Assembly: GCF_037975245.1 (NCBI RefSeq)
Contig: NC_092561.1
Span: forward strand, 17,739,001-17,803,000
DNA from: Apostichopus japonicus
Lineage: Eukaryota > Echinodermata > Holothuroidea > Aspidochirotida > Stichopodidae
Reading direction: 5' to 3'
DNA length: 64,000 nt
Shown: piece by piece, positions 23,822 to 37,611 of the stretch
Layout: every line of letters starts with the position of its first letter
Position numbering within the stretch: position 1 is the first letter of the stretch
Program-made: the position numbers and the translations under genes
Notes under the pieces: generated by a model
The model's input: only the letters and a program-made list of their open reading frames with translations
Database searches by the model: none
Told to the model about the DNA's origin: nothing

Positions 23822-24334
23822 TCGTTTTTGAAATTTTGAAATCAACGCAACAAATGTCATTGATATGTGATTATAATGTTTAGCAGTATTGATAATTATG
23901 TATCAGAAAATAGGCTTTCAGTTAGTAATGTGAATATCAATACATATCAAAGTTATGGAAGCAGATGCTACTTGCATGCATGAATGTGCCTGCACATAAC
24001 AGGTGCAGAGACTGGATATACTTATTTGTATTTACTCAATCGCACCTGGATAGATTGATGTGGGTAACTAAATTTACCGTGAGTTTTGGTCCGTTTCGCT
24101 TTTTAAGGACATGCTATAATTAATGCGAAAACCCACGCAATGTAAAGAATGATACATATAGTTGAAAGAGATACTTGTTTGCAATATAAGCAACAGTTGT
24201 GGAACCCCTAGTGATAAGTACTGTACTATATCGACACACATATATCAATGTTTGCCTAGGTCATACAGTTCAAAACTAAGACTTGCCTTTGCTATTGGAT
24301 TATATCCTACGCGGTAATATTCTCTCACAGTATG

Positions 24335-24660
24335 GGGAAAAAAATAATCCAAAACAAAAACAACAGCAGAAATAAAACATAACAGGAAAAGGAACAAAGG
24401 AAAACAAAAACAGAGAGAAAAAGAACAATAAAGAAAAGAAGAGAAAGACCAAAAAAACAAACAAACCAACACCCCCAAAAATAGAGAAAGAAAAGAAAAG
24501 ACTGGAAAAGATACAATAAAGGGACAAGGAAAAGGAAAGAAAATAGACAGAAATAAACAAAGAGAACAGTTTTAGAAGAAAGGAAAACAAGAGAATAAAA
24601 CTGGAAACATAATAAAAAATATAAAGAAAAGATAAAAAAGGTTACGAAAGAGAAAACCAA
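24335..24660. repeat. Purine-rich (A/G) low-complexity tract
   Basis: About 320 bp of AAAGA, AACAAA and GAAAAG runs. The minus-strand frames (up to 111 codons) are phenylalanine/leucine/serine-rich artefacts that mimic membrane proteins. Confidence 0.85.
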
Positions 24661-25178
24661 ATATCCTGGTCTTAATAAAGTATCTATTTTCGCAAACTTC
24701 TCAAACTTCAGAACATCCTCGTTTTATAATTTTGAAGATAATTTACCTATTGTTGCATCATTCAGTTTCATAAGCCTTCGGAAGTATCATTAGTTTTATA
24801 TGTATTAACGTAATATCGAGAATATAGCAACACGCCGAATTTCACTGGCATGCAATAAAGCTACACAAATTGTTCGTTGTGCAGATACGCCAACGGTCTT
24901 CATTGTTTTAACTACAATAAACTGATAAAGACAACAGTCTGCTTTCGCTGATAGTAACAATACAACTGTGTTTTTTTCGCAAGTAGGAAGACAATTGATT
25001 TCTAATGCCTTCCATGAGTGTTAATATAAACCGTGAAAGGCGTTAGCCCAGGATAATACTTAGGACTTCAATAAAACAACAATATGAAAACTACACTGAA
25101 TATTTATAAGAAATACTTGAGACTTCAACCATCTACATGCTAAGTGAACATTCTAGTTTATGAAAATAAAATAAATTA

Positions 25179-25331
25179 TGTTTCCATGTTTCCATGTTTC
25201 CATGTTTCCATGTTTCCATGTTTCCATGTTTCCATGTTTCCATGTTTCCATGTTTCCATGTTTCCATGTTTCCATGTTTCCATGTTTCCATGTTTCCATG
25301 TTTCCATGTTTCCATGTTTCCATGTTTCCAT
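25179..25331. repeat. TTTCCATG octanucleotide array
   Basis: About 19 perfect copies of an 8-bp unit, passing without a break into the CATC array. The shared TCCAT suggests the tetranucleotide arose from, or expanded at, the edge of the octamer array. Confidence 0.97.
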
Positions 25332-26349
25332 CCATCCATCCATCCATCCATCCATCCATCCATCCATCCATCCATCCATCCATCCATCCATCCATCCATC
25401 CATCCATCCATCCATCCATCCATCCATCCATCCATCCATCCATCCATCCATCCATCCATCCATCCATCCATCCATCCATCCATCCATCCATCCATCCATC
25501 CATCCATCCATCCATCCATCCATCCATCCATCCATCCATCCATCCATCCATCCATCCATCCATCCATCCATCCATCCATCCATCCATCCATCCATCCATC
25601 CATCCATCCATCCATCCATCCATCCATCCATCCATCCATCCATCCATCCATCCATCCATCCATCCATCCATCCATCCATCCATCCATCCATCCATCCATC
25701 CATCCATCCATCCATCCATCCATCCATCCATCCATCCATCCATCCATCCATCCATCCATCCATCCATCCATCCATCCATCCATCCATCCATCCATCCATC
25801 CATCCATCCATCCATCCATCCATCCATCCATCCATCCATCCATCCATCCATCCATCCATCCATCCATCCATCCATCCATCCATCCATCCATCCATCCATC
25901 CATCCATCCATCCATCCATCCATCCATCCATCCATCCATCCATCCATCCATCCATCCATCCATCCATCCATCCATCCATCCATCCATCCATCCATCCATC
26001 CATCCATCCATCCATCCATCCATCCATCCATCCATCCATCCATCCATCCATCCATCCATCCATCCATCCATCCATCCATCCATCCATCCATCCATCCATC
26101 CATCCATCCATCCATCCATCCATCCATCCATCCATCCATCCATCCATCCATCCATCCATCCATCCATCCATCCATCCATCCATCCATCCATCCATCCATC
26201 CATCCATCCATCCATCCATCCATCCATCCATCCATCCATCCATCCATCCATCCATCCATCCATCCATCCATCCATCCATCCATCCATCCATCCATCCATC
26301 CATCCATCCATCCATCCATCCATCCATCCATCCATCCATCCATCCATCA
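25328..26349. repeat. (CATC)n array of about 1 kb
   Basis: About 255 perfect tandem copies of CATC with no interruption seen. All frames are open on both strands, giving IHPS or MDGW repeats of about 400 residues; this is a property of the repeat, not a gene. Purity over 1 kb implies recent expansion or an assembly-collapsed or extended array. Confidence 0.98.
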
Positions 26350-26408
26350 ATACATATAGCATACATGAATCTCAGGGTAAGAAAGTTTCTTTCATCGTAC
26401 GAAGAAAG

Positions 26409-26409
<1 letters not shown>

Positions 26410-26454
<45 letters not shown>
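26410..26454. repeat. (AT)n microsatellite
   Basis: About 22 AT dinucleotides just after the CATC array. Confidence 0.95.
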
Positions 26455-26456
<2 letters not shown>

Positions 26457-29210
26457 GTCTATCCTACTTGTACAGTGAATAAACTCGTTCGTAGCACTTA
26501 ACCTTCCGAGGTTACCAAACTGGAGAGAAACAATTGGATATAAGGTGTCCATTAATCCACCTTCAAGTGGACGTTGAAAAAGTCAGTGTTGTCCTCCATA
26601 ATCAGTATGACAAAATGGCTGAAGGTAGTAATAAAAAACTTTCCTTCTTCTTATGCAGGCTGAAGTGTGACTCAGACGTTAAGAATATCAAATGACGACT
26701 ATATGAGTAGTTCCTATTATGACCGCAAGAAAGAAAAAAACTTAGTTTGTGTCAGTGAAGGAAATGCGGCACTTTTAGCAGTTTCTAGCACATGGGGAAA
26801 ATTCGGGACAATATTGATGACCTCTCAATCTCATCCCGTCATTGTTTATAGTTTATTTTCTCCACGGGATTATACCCATGTCCCTATTTCAAGATAGTCA
26901 ACACCATTCGCGCTGACAAACCTTCAAGAGAAACATCCCAAAGAATAGCGTAGGCTGCCCTGTCATAGAATTACCTAATCTTAAAATCTATACATCATTT
27001 TAAAACCTTCAAAACACACCAAACGTAACAACGCACGTTTATTTACACCCTACATTCACTCCCACATCCGACCGCCTACCCAATGTTTTCGTTTCCCCCC
27101 TCGATTTCTATTACATTCTTCATTTGCATTATTTCTCCATGTTTTATTTTATTTTCTATGGTCTTGGGTATTTCTTCAGGTTTATTGTATTTTCTATAGG
27201 AGAGGCATTCAATACGAGTTAACATAGGTTTGATGGGGCTTGCCATTCATATGTCTTGTTTTTTGCCGCCATTTTGCGGTCTAGTCAAAATGGCGGCAAG
27301 GAATGTGTCGTCTGTAGGAAACTAGTAACTTCAGGTGGGCGAGGGGTATCGAAAACAAAATGTTATTATTGTGCGACGACTTCTAAGATTATAATGAAAT
27401 CGTTCTTTTATTGGTTCTGTGAGAGTTATGGCGATAAAAGATGTTCGTCTCATTAATCAAGCAATACCTATTAAGTGTATCTTTTCATAGCGTTCGCAAT
27501 TATACTCTCTTCGAGTTCCCTTTGGCTTAAATAACTTATTTTCTAGAATTTTCTTCATGTCAGTAATTATAGAAACTGTCGATTCATTGAAATTGTTCCT
27601 CTCCTGGTAATTAACAATTGAATGGAATGTTGCATTCGATGTTTGTTGTGTTGCTTCTGTTTGTGTAAAAGTTTGAGATATTTTCAATTGTATTCATGGG
27701 AGTTGTGGGTCTGTTAACTTTCAAAAAGACAAAAAAAGGTAAAAGAGAGAAAAAAAAACAATGTGCTATTTGGGATTTCATGGTATTGGCATTCCATAGG
27801 CGACTTTTTGGCATGGTTTTGATCATATAAAAACTGGGCCAATACATAAATTAGATTAAAACAATAAAAAGATTAGCAAAATGTTGAAGGAGATAAAGCC
27901 GAAACGTTTAGTAATTCTAAAAATTGTCTGCACAACATAAGACATGCAGCTACATATTTCAGTAAATGTTACAAGATGAAGCGACCGAAAAAATATCTTT
28001 CTTAGTGTTGCCATTTTGCCATAGATGATGACGGCTTTTAGCTTTTCGTACAAAGTAATTTTGTTTTATTTTTTTTATTTGAACCAGTCGTCTTTCCCAA
28101 GTTGGTGTACTTAATTTTATTCCATACGGGAAACACGAGACGAAAAGTTCAGCATTATAACTTCCCTTTTAATATCATAACGCATTTCATAACTGATATT
28201 TTTCCGAAGGTCTAACGTTATGCCAATTAAAGTTCAATATTCTTTCTCCCTGCTGCCAAAACACCGTTACAACTAGCATTCGTTTTACATGTAGCTAACT
28301 TCCACTCACCTCTACTAATTTAATAGAGTAGGCCTACCCTACATGTGTACAAACCGGAAACGAACGCTCTACCAAATCTAGCGTGCAGCAGTCCCTTGCT
28401 AGTTGTCAGGCATGCTTTAATAATAGAAAGCTATTTAACGCTTTTGGAGTTCAGGCCGAGGAACGAGTAAATGAGATTACACCACTGCACCGAAGGTTGA
28501 AATCAACGGGGCTGAAGTAATATTCTGCCAAAGAATAAATAATAATACTAAGAAGGAGAAAAAAAATTGGTAAGATCATGAAAAGGTTTAATGATAAAAC
28601 ACGTCTATAGGAAGCGGAAGTTTTTAATTATCGTTAACATTTGGGAAAGGACAAAATATTGGATGACGTATTTTGCGGTTGAGTGGAGTCTGAAATGGTG
28701 GACGGTGAACTGTTGGAGCTCTAATTAGAGTAACGAGCGTTTCATCGGGAGTCTGGGTAAACTGATGATGTAGGAAGCTTGAGGGCAATGGATTTGTACG
28801 TAAGGATATGGATAGGATGCGGTATATAATGTACGAATAAGCATATCAACTTCTCTGAAGATGTGGCATTGTAAATGAGAAAGGAAAGAATCTTTGAGAC
28901 AAATGAAATAAAGACAGTAGATATATATCGCGTTATATCTTTCAATATATTTATGTATTTTCAGGATAGTTATTTCGGTATGAACATAAAAAAAATGAAC
29001 AATGCATGCAAACTGTGGTGACATCTGATTAATACAGCTAACATGACTAAAACACAGAGATTCTGTCACCACTATATGGATGCTGTCACCATGCATTTTA
29101 GTTTTCACTCCAACTGAAATGAAACTAATCAGTTCCTACTTCACTTTGCCAGCTCATTCCAAACATTGTGAGAAAACGAAAAGGAGATAGACCTCACGAT
29201 ATTTGAGAAT
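26455..29210. other. No gene recognised; inverted YY1-like motif pair at 27.26 kb
   Basis: AT-rich DNA. At about 27263-27300 a perfect inverted repeat (TTGCCGCCATTTTG ... CAAAATGGCGGCAA) places two YY1-type motifs head to head. The 66-codon frame beginning at 27256 contains CVVCRK and KCYYC, but no complete zinc-finger or transposase domain can be supported. Confidence 0.45.
27263..27300. promoter_or_regulatory. Inverted pair of YY1-like sites
   Basis: GCCGCCATTTTG and CAAAATGGCGGC are reverse complements separated by about 10 bp. The animal transcription factor YY1 recognises AAnATGGCGGC-type sequence. Whether this is a promoter, enhancer or chance hairpin is not known. Confidence 0.35.
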
Positions 29211-30385
29211 ATGTGGTTTCTCGAGCGGAAATCCCAGTCTGCAAACCCAGTCTCTGAAAAGACGAAATCGGTTAAAAAGGCAAGCAATCGAAACTGTAGT
29301 AATCCGCTCATTTATTTCAACGAGCACACTGGGCAGTATGTAACAATAAAAAAAGACAAAAAGGTGAAAAAAAAAACAGCAGAAAAAAGAGATGCTTCAT
29401 AACATACCAAACATTTTGAACTAATAAAATATACACAGAAAGCTGTTCAAAAACAGTTAAACCAACCACATATTTCGAACTGTAATTCATGTTAGAGGTT
29501 TCCCTCTCTCTTTCCCCTCTAAAATGGCGTCGATTTCAATGCGAACTATGATATAATAGAGATGTTTCACTCAAGTATATAGTAATAGTTCATTCGTACA
29601 CCATATGGCTATACACATAATCCTACATGTGAATGATTTGCTAGACAAAACTGTATACAATATAGCTCTTTCTCATACATTTAATATATAAATATCTATT
29701 TTACATGTAAAAGTAAAATCCGATGTCACTATACAAAAAGAAAAAAAAAAAAACATGAAAGAAAGAAAGAAAACCGAATAATAGCAATAGTTATTTCAAA
29801 CTATCTATAGCGTTGATATGATCGCCTATATCGCACCAGCAGTAGGAAAACTTTTAAAGTTCCATCAGCAAAACAAAGATCTTAAATCTGAACTACCATA
29901 TAAACTTGTATTTCTGAGATTGTCCATTATTATCTAACACATGCATCCCTCTTCTAAAATGTTTCATCTATTTACCAAGCACTTTCCCCATCACATTTTT
30001 AATCAAATAACACTGCACAAGATATGTATCAACAAACCATTAATGGTTGCCCAATTTAAACTGCCACTCAAACTTCTTTTCCCCGCCATTTTTCTTTTTC
30101 CCAGGGTCATAATATGAACTGTGAACAATTTCAAGTACGCACAAATTCCACGATATTTGTAGTAATATAGAATCGGTAGAGTAAGAAGTATTTATTGATG
30201 TATATCATTTGAATGTCAATAAATATCATATTTAATGCCTTCTATAAGTAAACATGAGAGCAACTACAGCCTTTCAAGATATATTGACTCTTTAACTTAA
30301 CGAAGATCGCTTTATGGAGTAAAATCAGAGGTAAATTAATACAGCAATTCATGCAGAAATGTTTGATTTTGAATATCTTGAAATT
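29211..30385. other. No gene recognised
   Basis: A lysine-rich 63-codon frame (29211-29402) has no known motif. A-rich runs occur at about 29340-29390 and 29740-29772. Nothing else is supported. Confidence 0.4.
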
Positions 30386-30960
30386 ACACACAACTGTTGA
30401 ACCAACAAACGCAAAGAGTTGTTTGGCATTGTCTTTTGTGCACAACAATGTCTTTTACATGAAATAACTGTCACATTGTGTGGGATACTGTTACTGTTGA
30501 ACGTACACACAACTGTTGAACCAATACAAACACGTGTACTTAGTATTGTGTGTGTGTACAACAACCATATCTCTCACATAAAATACCTTCCAGATTATCA
30601 AGGAGACAATTATTCTCCCAAGCAGACGCCACTGTTGAAGCGACGAATTCAGAGTTATTTGGGAATTTACACTGTGTTTATGTACAAAGATGATGACTTT
30701 CACATCAAATTACTTTTTTTTCACAGGAGACTGTTACTCCTAAAAGAGGGAGACATCATTAACCAACAAAACACACAACCTAGTTAGTTATCTGACATTG
30801 CATTTGTGTACAACACTAGCGTCTTTCCCTTAATTTTTTTCATATTCTAAAGAAGAGATTTTGTAAAGACATACTGCATTTGCTCATCTAAAGTGGAGTC
30901 AAAGTACTCTCGTATTCACAGAAGAGACAACTGCTGGCTTAACAAACATGCAGGTACTTA
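30385..30960. repeat. Decayed tandem repeat of about 120 bp
   Basis: Blocks containing CAACTGTTGAACCAA, TTTGTGTACAACAA and TCTTTCACATAAAAT recur at about 30388, 30508, 30628 and 30757, with a weaker trace near 30900. Spacing stays close to 120 bp although similarity has fallen, indicating an old array. Confidence 0.65.
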
Positions 30961-33900
30961 CTTGATGATACATAAGTGTATTTTGCAACTTAGTGCAATA
31001 ACTCCTAATGAAACGTTGTCAATTTCTTTTGCAATGGCAAGCCTAAAACAATTAGTTTTGTTTTTACAAATCTAAGAGAAATTGTTGTCTTCAGGGCAAC
31101 GAGTGTCGCTTGAAATCTATCAAATTCCTTAAAAATGACCAAGAATGAAATTTTCACTTAACTGATGAAACTATGGACAATCTAAAAGCAAAATCTTTGC
31201 ACCGCTTGTCGAAATTGTGCTGCAAAAGTAACGTACAGCACTATTAACTGTACATGCCAGATTTTAGCCTAATGTCCTTACAGACTTTCCGAAAACATTT
31301 GGCCAGAACCTTATCATTATTATAATTGTAGGCAACATATGGAATATATGACAGATGCACACATATAAGCGTTTGCGCATATACTTAAACCTTACTTATT
31401 GACAAAGTTTAAAAATAAGTTGACAAAAAGTGCCAAGCAGAAGCAAGATATTACTGTTGGGTTGTCTTGTTACTGTTTGAGTTTGTATATACATGAATGG
31501 TAGGCTATATATACTGCGAGAATAATACCAAAATGACTGAAACAATTAGAACAACATCCCAACAATATTTCTTAAAGCAGGGAACAGAAAATCCTTTTTT
31601 TCTTCTCGCAATTTCTCGGCAACATCAGTGCTCGTAACAATCCCTGCTATAAGACAGTTCATGCTACAAACATTGCCTGAAGCTTTCAAGAAACTAAACT
31701 GTATTTCCAAATTCAAAACAGTTCTCTTCAAGAGTTCCCAACATGAACCTTTCCTTCAACTCACTTATTATTTACAACTATTTCTAAACTAATTTGCTCG
31801 CTGGAAGAATCGGCTCAAATAAAAAAAAGAAAAAAGAAAGAAAAGAAATAAAAAGAGACCTATGTCAGCACGTGTAAGCTTCGCAGGTCTTGAACACTTG
31901 TAAAGCTGTGATTTTGGTCGGGTTAGACATTGACTTTAATGCTACTTAATATTCACACATAATTGAATTCTCTTTAATCTAACTAAGAATTCGATACAGT
32001 TACAAAGCATTGGCAGCTTCTAAATTTAGGGGTTTATTCCAGTAAATTAAACTGAACATCCCACCAATTTAATATCTTGCTTTCAATTCAAAACTTATGA
32101 AACTTATGCTTAATTTCTTCCTGATGAACGTTTGGAAGAATGAAGAGGTTGTTTTAAATGTGTTTTTTTTTTAAACTTGAATAAGTACTCGTTTTCCCTT
32201 CAATGCTCGAGTGAGGTTACACCCGCTTTTTATCACCCCCAAAAGAAAATGCAGCTTGTATTGTCAGTATATTGTTTGATAGATACGGAAACTCAACCAT
32301 GACGATACTCATTATTCTCCATCTGTAAGCTGAATCGAACCAAAAGGGAATTAGGCGATAACTCTACCTACCAAAAACTTAATGGTTTGAAAATTCAAGG
32401 AATTGAATTGGATAACCGATTGTTGTTAATTTTTTTTAAAAAACCTTGTAAATTATAAGTAATGTTGACTACATCACGTTTCCCCTAAGTACCAAGTAAC
32501 AACAAAGGAACACTTTGTTGCAGTCGATGTGGTTTACTTCTCACCTGTCCTTCGAGACATTGATCCCATCTTAAGAAATAAGAATCAACATCACACATTT
32601 GGGCAAATATAAAAGTGAAGTTATTTGAATCCACTTGGCAAATAAATGGAAGCACAATGTTTTCTTAAATAGTTGGACAGAATTAACTTATATCAAGACA
32701 TTTTTATCAATGCATTTGCGCATGTGCTCGTCCTAGTGCTGGTCACGTGAACCATGAAGCCCTCTTAGCTGTTCTGAATAGTGTGGAAAATTCTTTTATT
32801 TATCCTCAGTAGATGCTGGTTACAAAGTTTTTTTTTTTTTTTTTTAACATTTTGAATGAAGCAAAACGGCGGGATATAAATTAGCAAACGACATACTTGC
32901 TATCATTCACACCCTATCCCTTTACCACAACAACATTGAAAACACTATTCACATTAATTCAACAAAAATCTCACTAATTTAAATAATTAACTTTGAAGGA
33001 AAAAAGCCCAAAAGTAAAAGTAGATTCCTTGAACAAGGTTTTCTATGGTTTTATGAGCCAGTTAAGTATCCTTACAGATCGTGTTAACTTTTGCCGACAA
33101 AAATCCACATAAAATTCTGCAGGTATATTAGCTGGTAACAGGTTGAGACAGTGGTTATGATGTAATGTCATGTGACTCTATAGCTGTCCTTTGCATCTAA
33201 GGTACACTCACTTCAATATCTGGACAATTCAAGTACCGCTGTCAGCTTGCGAGATGGAAATTTTCCAACATTGGAAAGTTGTACGGCAAACTGCATCTTC
33301 ATTTGGCGATAACAACATTCTACAGATATGACAGAACTAAAAACTTTTGCAAATTTTATTCCTACTTTTCAGAAATGAGATCAAAGATCTTCGTCAACGC
33401 TAGAGTTTGTAACCAGAATGCAAAAATGCATTGTGGTTTCGATGATGTAACATGAGCAGTTTGCTTCATGAATCTGACGTAATGGCTAGTGAGGGTTTAC
33501 ATGTTTACAAGGGTTTCACAACTTGACCCCTGGTTATTCATAATGGTGTCATTAACATATTCCAAAAGAAGATAGTAGGGTTCTCACTCTACTACAGAAT
33601 GCTTTTTTCAAAACTGTTAACTGACGTACAACTTCATGTCAAATGATTGATTTGTCATTGAAGAACATAGTTAATATAGTGAAGCGTTCCCAAAGCTTTA
33701 ATACTCAATTCAATGCAACCCAATATATTGTTGCCTAGTCAACACTTTGTGGATGTCATATGTCTGTTTGAAAAGGAAAACATAACAAAAACAAACAAGC
33801 AAAACATAACAAAACAAAACAAAAAGAATATGCAGAGAAAAAAAAACAGGAAAGTAAATTGAAAAGAAGAGAAGTTTCTCTATAACTCCATCTTCTTATG

Positions 33901-36900
33901 TACAATATATATTTTCTATACAAAATAAATAAATACTGACATATTTAGAAAACTGGTAAGTTTTAATATCTTGGAGTACTGAAAGCTACAAAGCAACTTA
34001 TTCTGCTGTTACCAAAAATCGATTCATGCATGGCTCCAAGGCGGATTGTTCTGGATAGTTTTTAATTCTCACCAGTTACTAGATTTTGACAGTTATTAGA
34101 TTCGGTCACAAGTTTCTTGTAAATATGGTTCCCTTGCCACATTTGTGTTATTAATGGCATTTCATATTCTTTCAAATACCTTACCCCTCGCACCCTCAGT
34201 ACAAATAGTTTTCATATTGGTCTACTTATCTCATTATCTATGTAATTTCCAGGTAAAAATTTGGACAAAACAAAACAAGCATATTAAATAACAATATTTC
34301 ATTGAGCTGTGCAACAAACATTATGGTACCAGAGGGGGCCACAATTTTTTTTCTTTCATATAGGAAATCACCAAAACTAAATTTTTGACTTGTTTTGCAG
34401 ATGTTTACAGACCTTGGAGATTAGAGAATAAAAACCTCCTCGTTCTACATGGCACTTTTTTTTGTTTTCAGCTAAGCTAACATTTTGTGGAAATAAAGGC
34501 AAAATCTGAAAGGTGCTAAGTAAAATGACACTTGATCCTGTTGGCTAATTAATGTTTTGTATGTTTGGTTGTAAGAACATGAAAATGCCCAAGTGTTTGT
34601 ATAGTGTGATACATTACACACTACAGAGTGGACGATGTGTTTGACATTTTGTTAAAACAGAGATAACTTTTTTTCATATTTCCATAATATGTTTGAAGAT
34701 GAAACCTCTTTGAGGTAGTGCCATGCAGGAGGCTTTGATGATACCAAGTTTTGTTTCAAACTATGTTCATTGACTCCAATAATTTGTAAACATTTCATGA
34801 GTAGGCTTAAAGTTAGCTCATTTAACCGCCGCATTAAGCCATGTTTTCCTTAAAATCTAAAAATTCACTTCTGAACGAATGTTACTTTTACATGCATTGA
34901 TTGGCAGCATTAGTCTCTGCGACATATTGTAAACATAGATTTCACTTCCTACAAAAAAGTTAAAATATTCATGAACTGAACAAACATGTACAAAATCATC
35001 TTTCCTTGATTCCTTGAAGTATGATTCAGCCAAGCATTACTGAAATGAACCGTTCGAGATATAAAACAGGGCTTTATAATGGAACTACGAGACGACTTTG
35101 AAAGAAATTTTAACGAGTCAAATAATTGCCATAAAATAAAATACTTCTTTTCACTTTTTACACTTCAAACCAGGAACTTATTCATACTATAGTTCAACAT
35201 TTTTAAATGATACCTTGTTTTCACTCTCCTAAATTATAGAATGATAATTGAGATGTATTGCAACTGTCGGTTACATGACAATGAAAGTCCCCCCCCCCCC
35301 GCTTAAATCATCAACAATACAACATTTGACTCCTTATTGATGCAGCACAAGCATAACAGTGTTGTTATTTTTAAACCTTTTCAAACTACTACAGAAATAT
35401 GCTGGCTATGATTTCATTGGTCTTGCTGTAACCTAAAACAGGGTTACAAAGAAAGAATCAGTCACCGTTATTCTGTTCATTCTACTACAATACTGCAATC
35501 ATATGTTTAGGTAGTAGTGCACATGTGCTACAGAATCTGTCTATTGCATTCTGGAAAGAACACATACTGTGTGAGAACATGAACCTATGCTTAGTCTATT
35601 TCTGTTCTAACCTAGCTGCCAAATGACTAACCCTTTGTGTAAATTAAAGTAGGTAACTATTCTTTCGTACGTGATGTGTTTCGATTGTCAACTTCTTGCC
35701 TTATCTTTCTATTCATTCCTTACGGTTAAAACTGTTTAATTTATTGGCCTACTTTGACGTACGTAAGTACGTACTGTCATTCATTTTTCTGGTTCTTTAG
35801 AGAATTAGTAATGAAAGTACGGCGAGTGATATACTAAGAGTTTCTTTGGCTCAGATCCCAACATTACAAACCAACTATCGTGTTTCGAAAGTTATTTTAT
35901 GCAATCGTGAAGGTCATCAGTAATTTGGCCTCATACGTGCTAGGAAATCAAAACTATGGTCACTCGTGCTCCTCCGGCTGTAGCAAACATTTAGCTGTCA
36001 CCCTCATCATTCTGTTTCCTCATTGAGACCTTTTCTCAAATGTCTGGAAATATTTAGCCCAGAAGAATGAACTTCTCAAAGTACTGGTGACCTTTAAAAG
36101 TGCCTTGTTTGCATATTTATGTTCTGCAATAAAACACTGGCTCCTCCCATCCCTTGGAAATCAACTCATCAAATTAAGAAGGTATACAAACGGTTGCAGA
36201 CACGACTTGTTGGAATCAAACATATTTTTCTTACAAAACTTCTTAAAGAGCTCTTAACCTTTTTAATTGACATAGAATATTTTAATATTCTTTATATTAT
36301 TATCATCATTTCTCAACTAAATTAAGGATGTCAAAAGTTCAAGTGTGAAGCAGGTAAGAATGAGCACTGCAAAAGAGTGTTTCAATACTCAGTGAGAAGG
36401 ACAAAATTGTAAGAGTCCTGTTTTATTAAAATGGACAGGGTGATGTCTATTGTATTCAAATGTGCATTTGAATACTTGGTCTAATCTGTTTGCAGTTTTG
36501 CTGGCACATTCTTGAAATTTTTAAAGGGATATTCTATTGGCTGAATCTGATTGCTTCATCAGAGGTTGCAGGGAATTGTAGGCATTAGTCGAGTCTAAAA
36601 CCACAATCTTCATAGCATATTGTGTGGCAAAGACGCACACTTGTCAAGTTTTCAACTTTTGCGTATTTTGTGACTGCATCTGGCAAAGGAGTGGATGCGA
36701 TACTCATTAATAATTTATTCAGAGAAGAAACAAAACATTCCGACAAAACTTGCACTTTGATGAACCTTTAACTATAAAGAAAATTTAAACTGAGGGTTAA
36801 CTCTCAATCAACCATAATTCCAGGGTAAGATATTGAGATGAGGCATATTTCAAGCCAGGGTAAAGAATACTGCGATGGGGCTTTTCAACTTAAAGTGTGG

Positions 36901-37467
36901 ATAACTTTCACTTTAAAAGTTTAGCAATGCCTGCCATTGGAATATCCATTTAAAATATATAAGTGGAAAATATGTGACAAACTTTGTGCCCTTAGTGGAC
37001 ATGTAATAGACATGTAAGATCGCCAATGCATCTATCACTTCCCTTCAGATATTTTTTTTCTGTCTGGAATAGTATGGAGAGGTTCACTCAGAAGCAGGTC
37101 CTTCCCACCATCTTCAACCAGTGCTCCTTTTCTCTTTTGTTTCGGTATCAAGCCAAACCTTTTGTATCCAGGGGTTTTTTCTTTTCTTCTTTTTTAGTAG
37201 AATGGACTTGAGTCTCATCTGGAATGTACCATCACTGTTTCTGCTTCTGTCTTCATTTAGCACCTTCCCTTCTCTGGGATGGGTCAAAAGTGCCTCTTCC
37301 CTTCTCTGGAATGGGTCAAAAGTACCTCTGGAGAGGCTAACCGTTCCCAGTTTGGGCTGACCAGTAAAGCATATTTTCTTAATATGGTATCAAGGTGCTA
37401 CAAGGTCTACTGACTACAGTCGTGAGCATGCAATGTTTTTAATCACCTGACTGGTCGCATGACCTAT
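30960..37467. other. AT-rich region downstream of the BCL-2-like gene; no gene seen
   Basis: Lies 3' of the distal terminal exon of the minus-strand BCL-2-like gene. Part may be its 3' UTR: minus-strand AATAAA-type signals occur at about 36420 and 36715. There are homopolymer runs (T near 32830, C near 35289). No splice-supported exon was recognised on either strand. Confidence 0.5.
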
Positions 37468-37611
37468 TCACTTTTTCATCATCATGGAAGCAAAGCCCAC
37501 AACGGCGACCCCTACAGCTGCATATGTGAATGCTTTCTTCATGAAGCCTTCCAAAGCCTCTTGCGCCCGGTCATCCGAAGAATGAAGGTCAAAGAATTGC
37601 ACGAATCCAGT
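37468..37611 (-). CDS. Distal alternative terminal exon: tail anchor version 2
   Basis: A strong pyrimidine tract (TTTCTCTCTCCCTCTCTCCC then AATTCAAG) precedes 47 codons and TGA, also in phase 0. It encodes TGFVQFFDLHSSDDRAQEAL, then EGFMKKAFTYAAVGVAVVGF and ends ASMMMKK. It aligns without gaps near its start with the 52.7 kb exon (xGFxxFFD), and both share a YAA-x-G core in the hydrophobic helix, so the two are duplicates. No separate BH1/BH2 exon was found between them, so an alternative last exon of one gene is the simplest reading. It could instead belong to a decayed paralogue. Confidence 0.75.
   Translation of the reverse strand, partial: TGFVQFFDLHSSDDRAQEALEGFMKKAFTYAAVGVAVVGFASMMMKK

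Noticed and set aside
23321-23860. Poly-serine and poly-valine frames on the minus strand
   Set aside because: Direct translation of a TAC/CTA trinucleotide array in two phases.
24245-24660. Hydrophobic minus-strand frames resembling multi-pass membrane proteins
   Set aside because: They come from an A/G-rich low-complexity tract; composition explains the F/L/S bias.
25133-26552. Long open frames (up to about 458 codons) of IHPS or MDGW repeats on both strands
   Set aside because: Pure tetranucleotide repeat; all frames are open because the unit lacks stop codons. No gene signals.
27256-27456. Frame with CVVCRK and KCYYC suggesting a piggyBac-type or other zinc-binding tail
   Set aside because: Only two cysteine pairs are partly in place, the later cysteine/histidine positions do not fit, and no transposase domain or end repeats are nearby.
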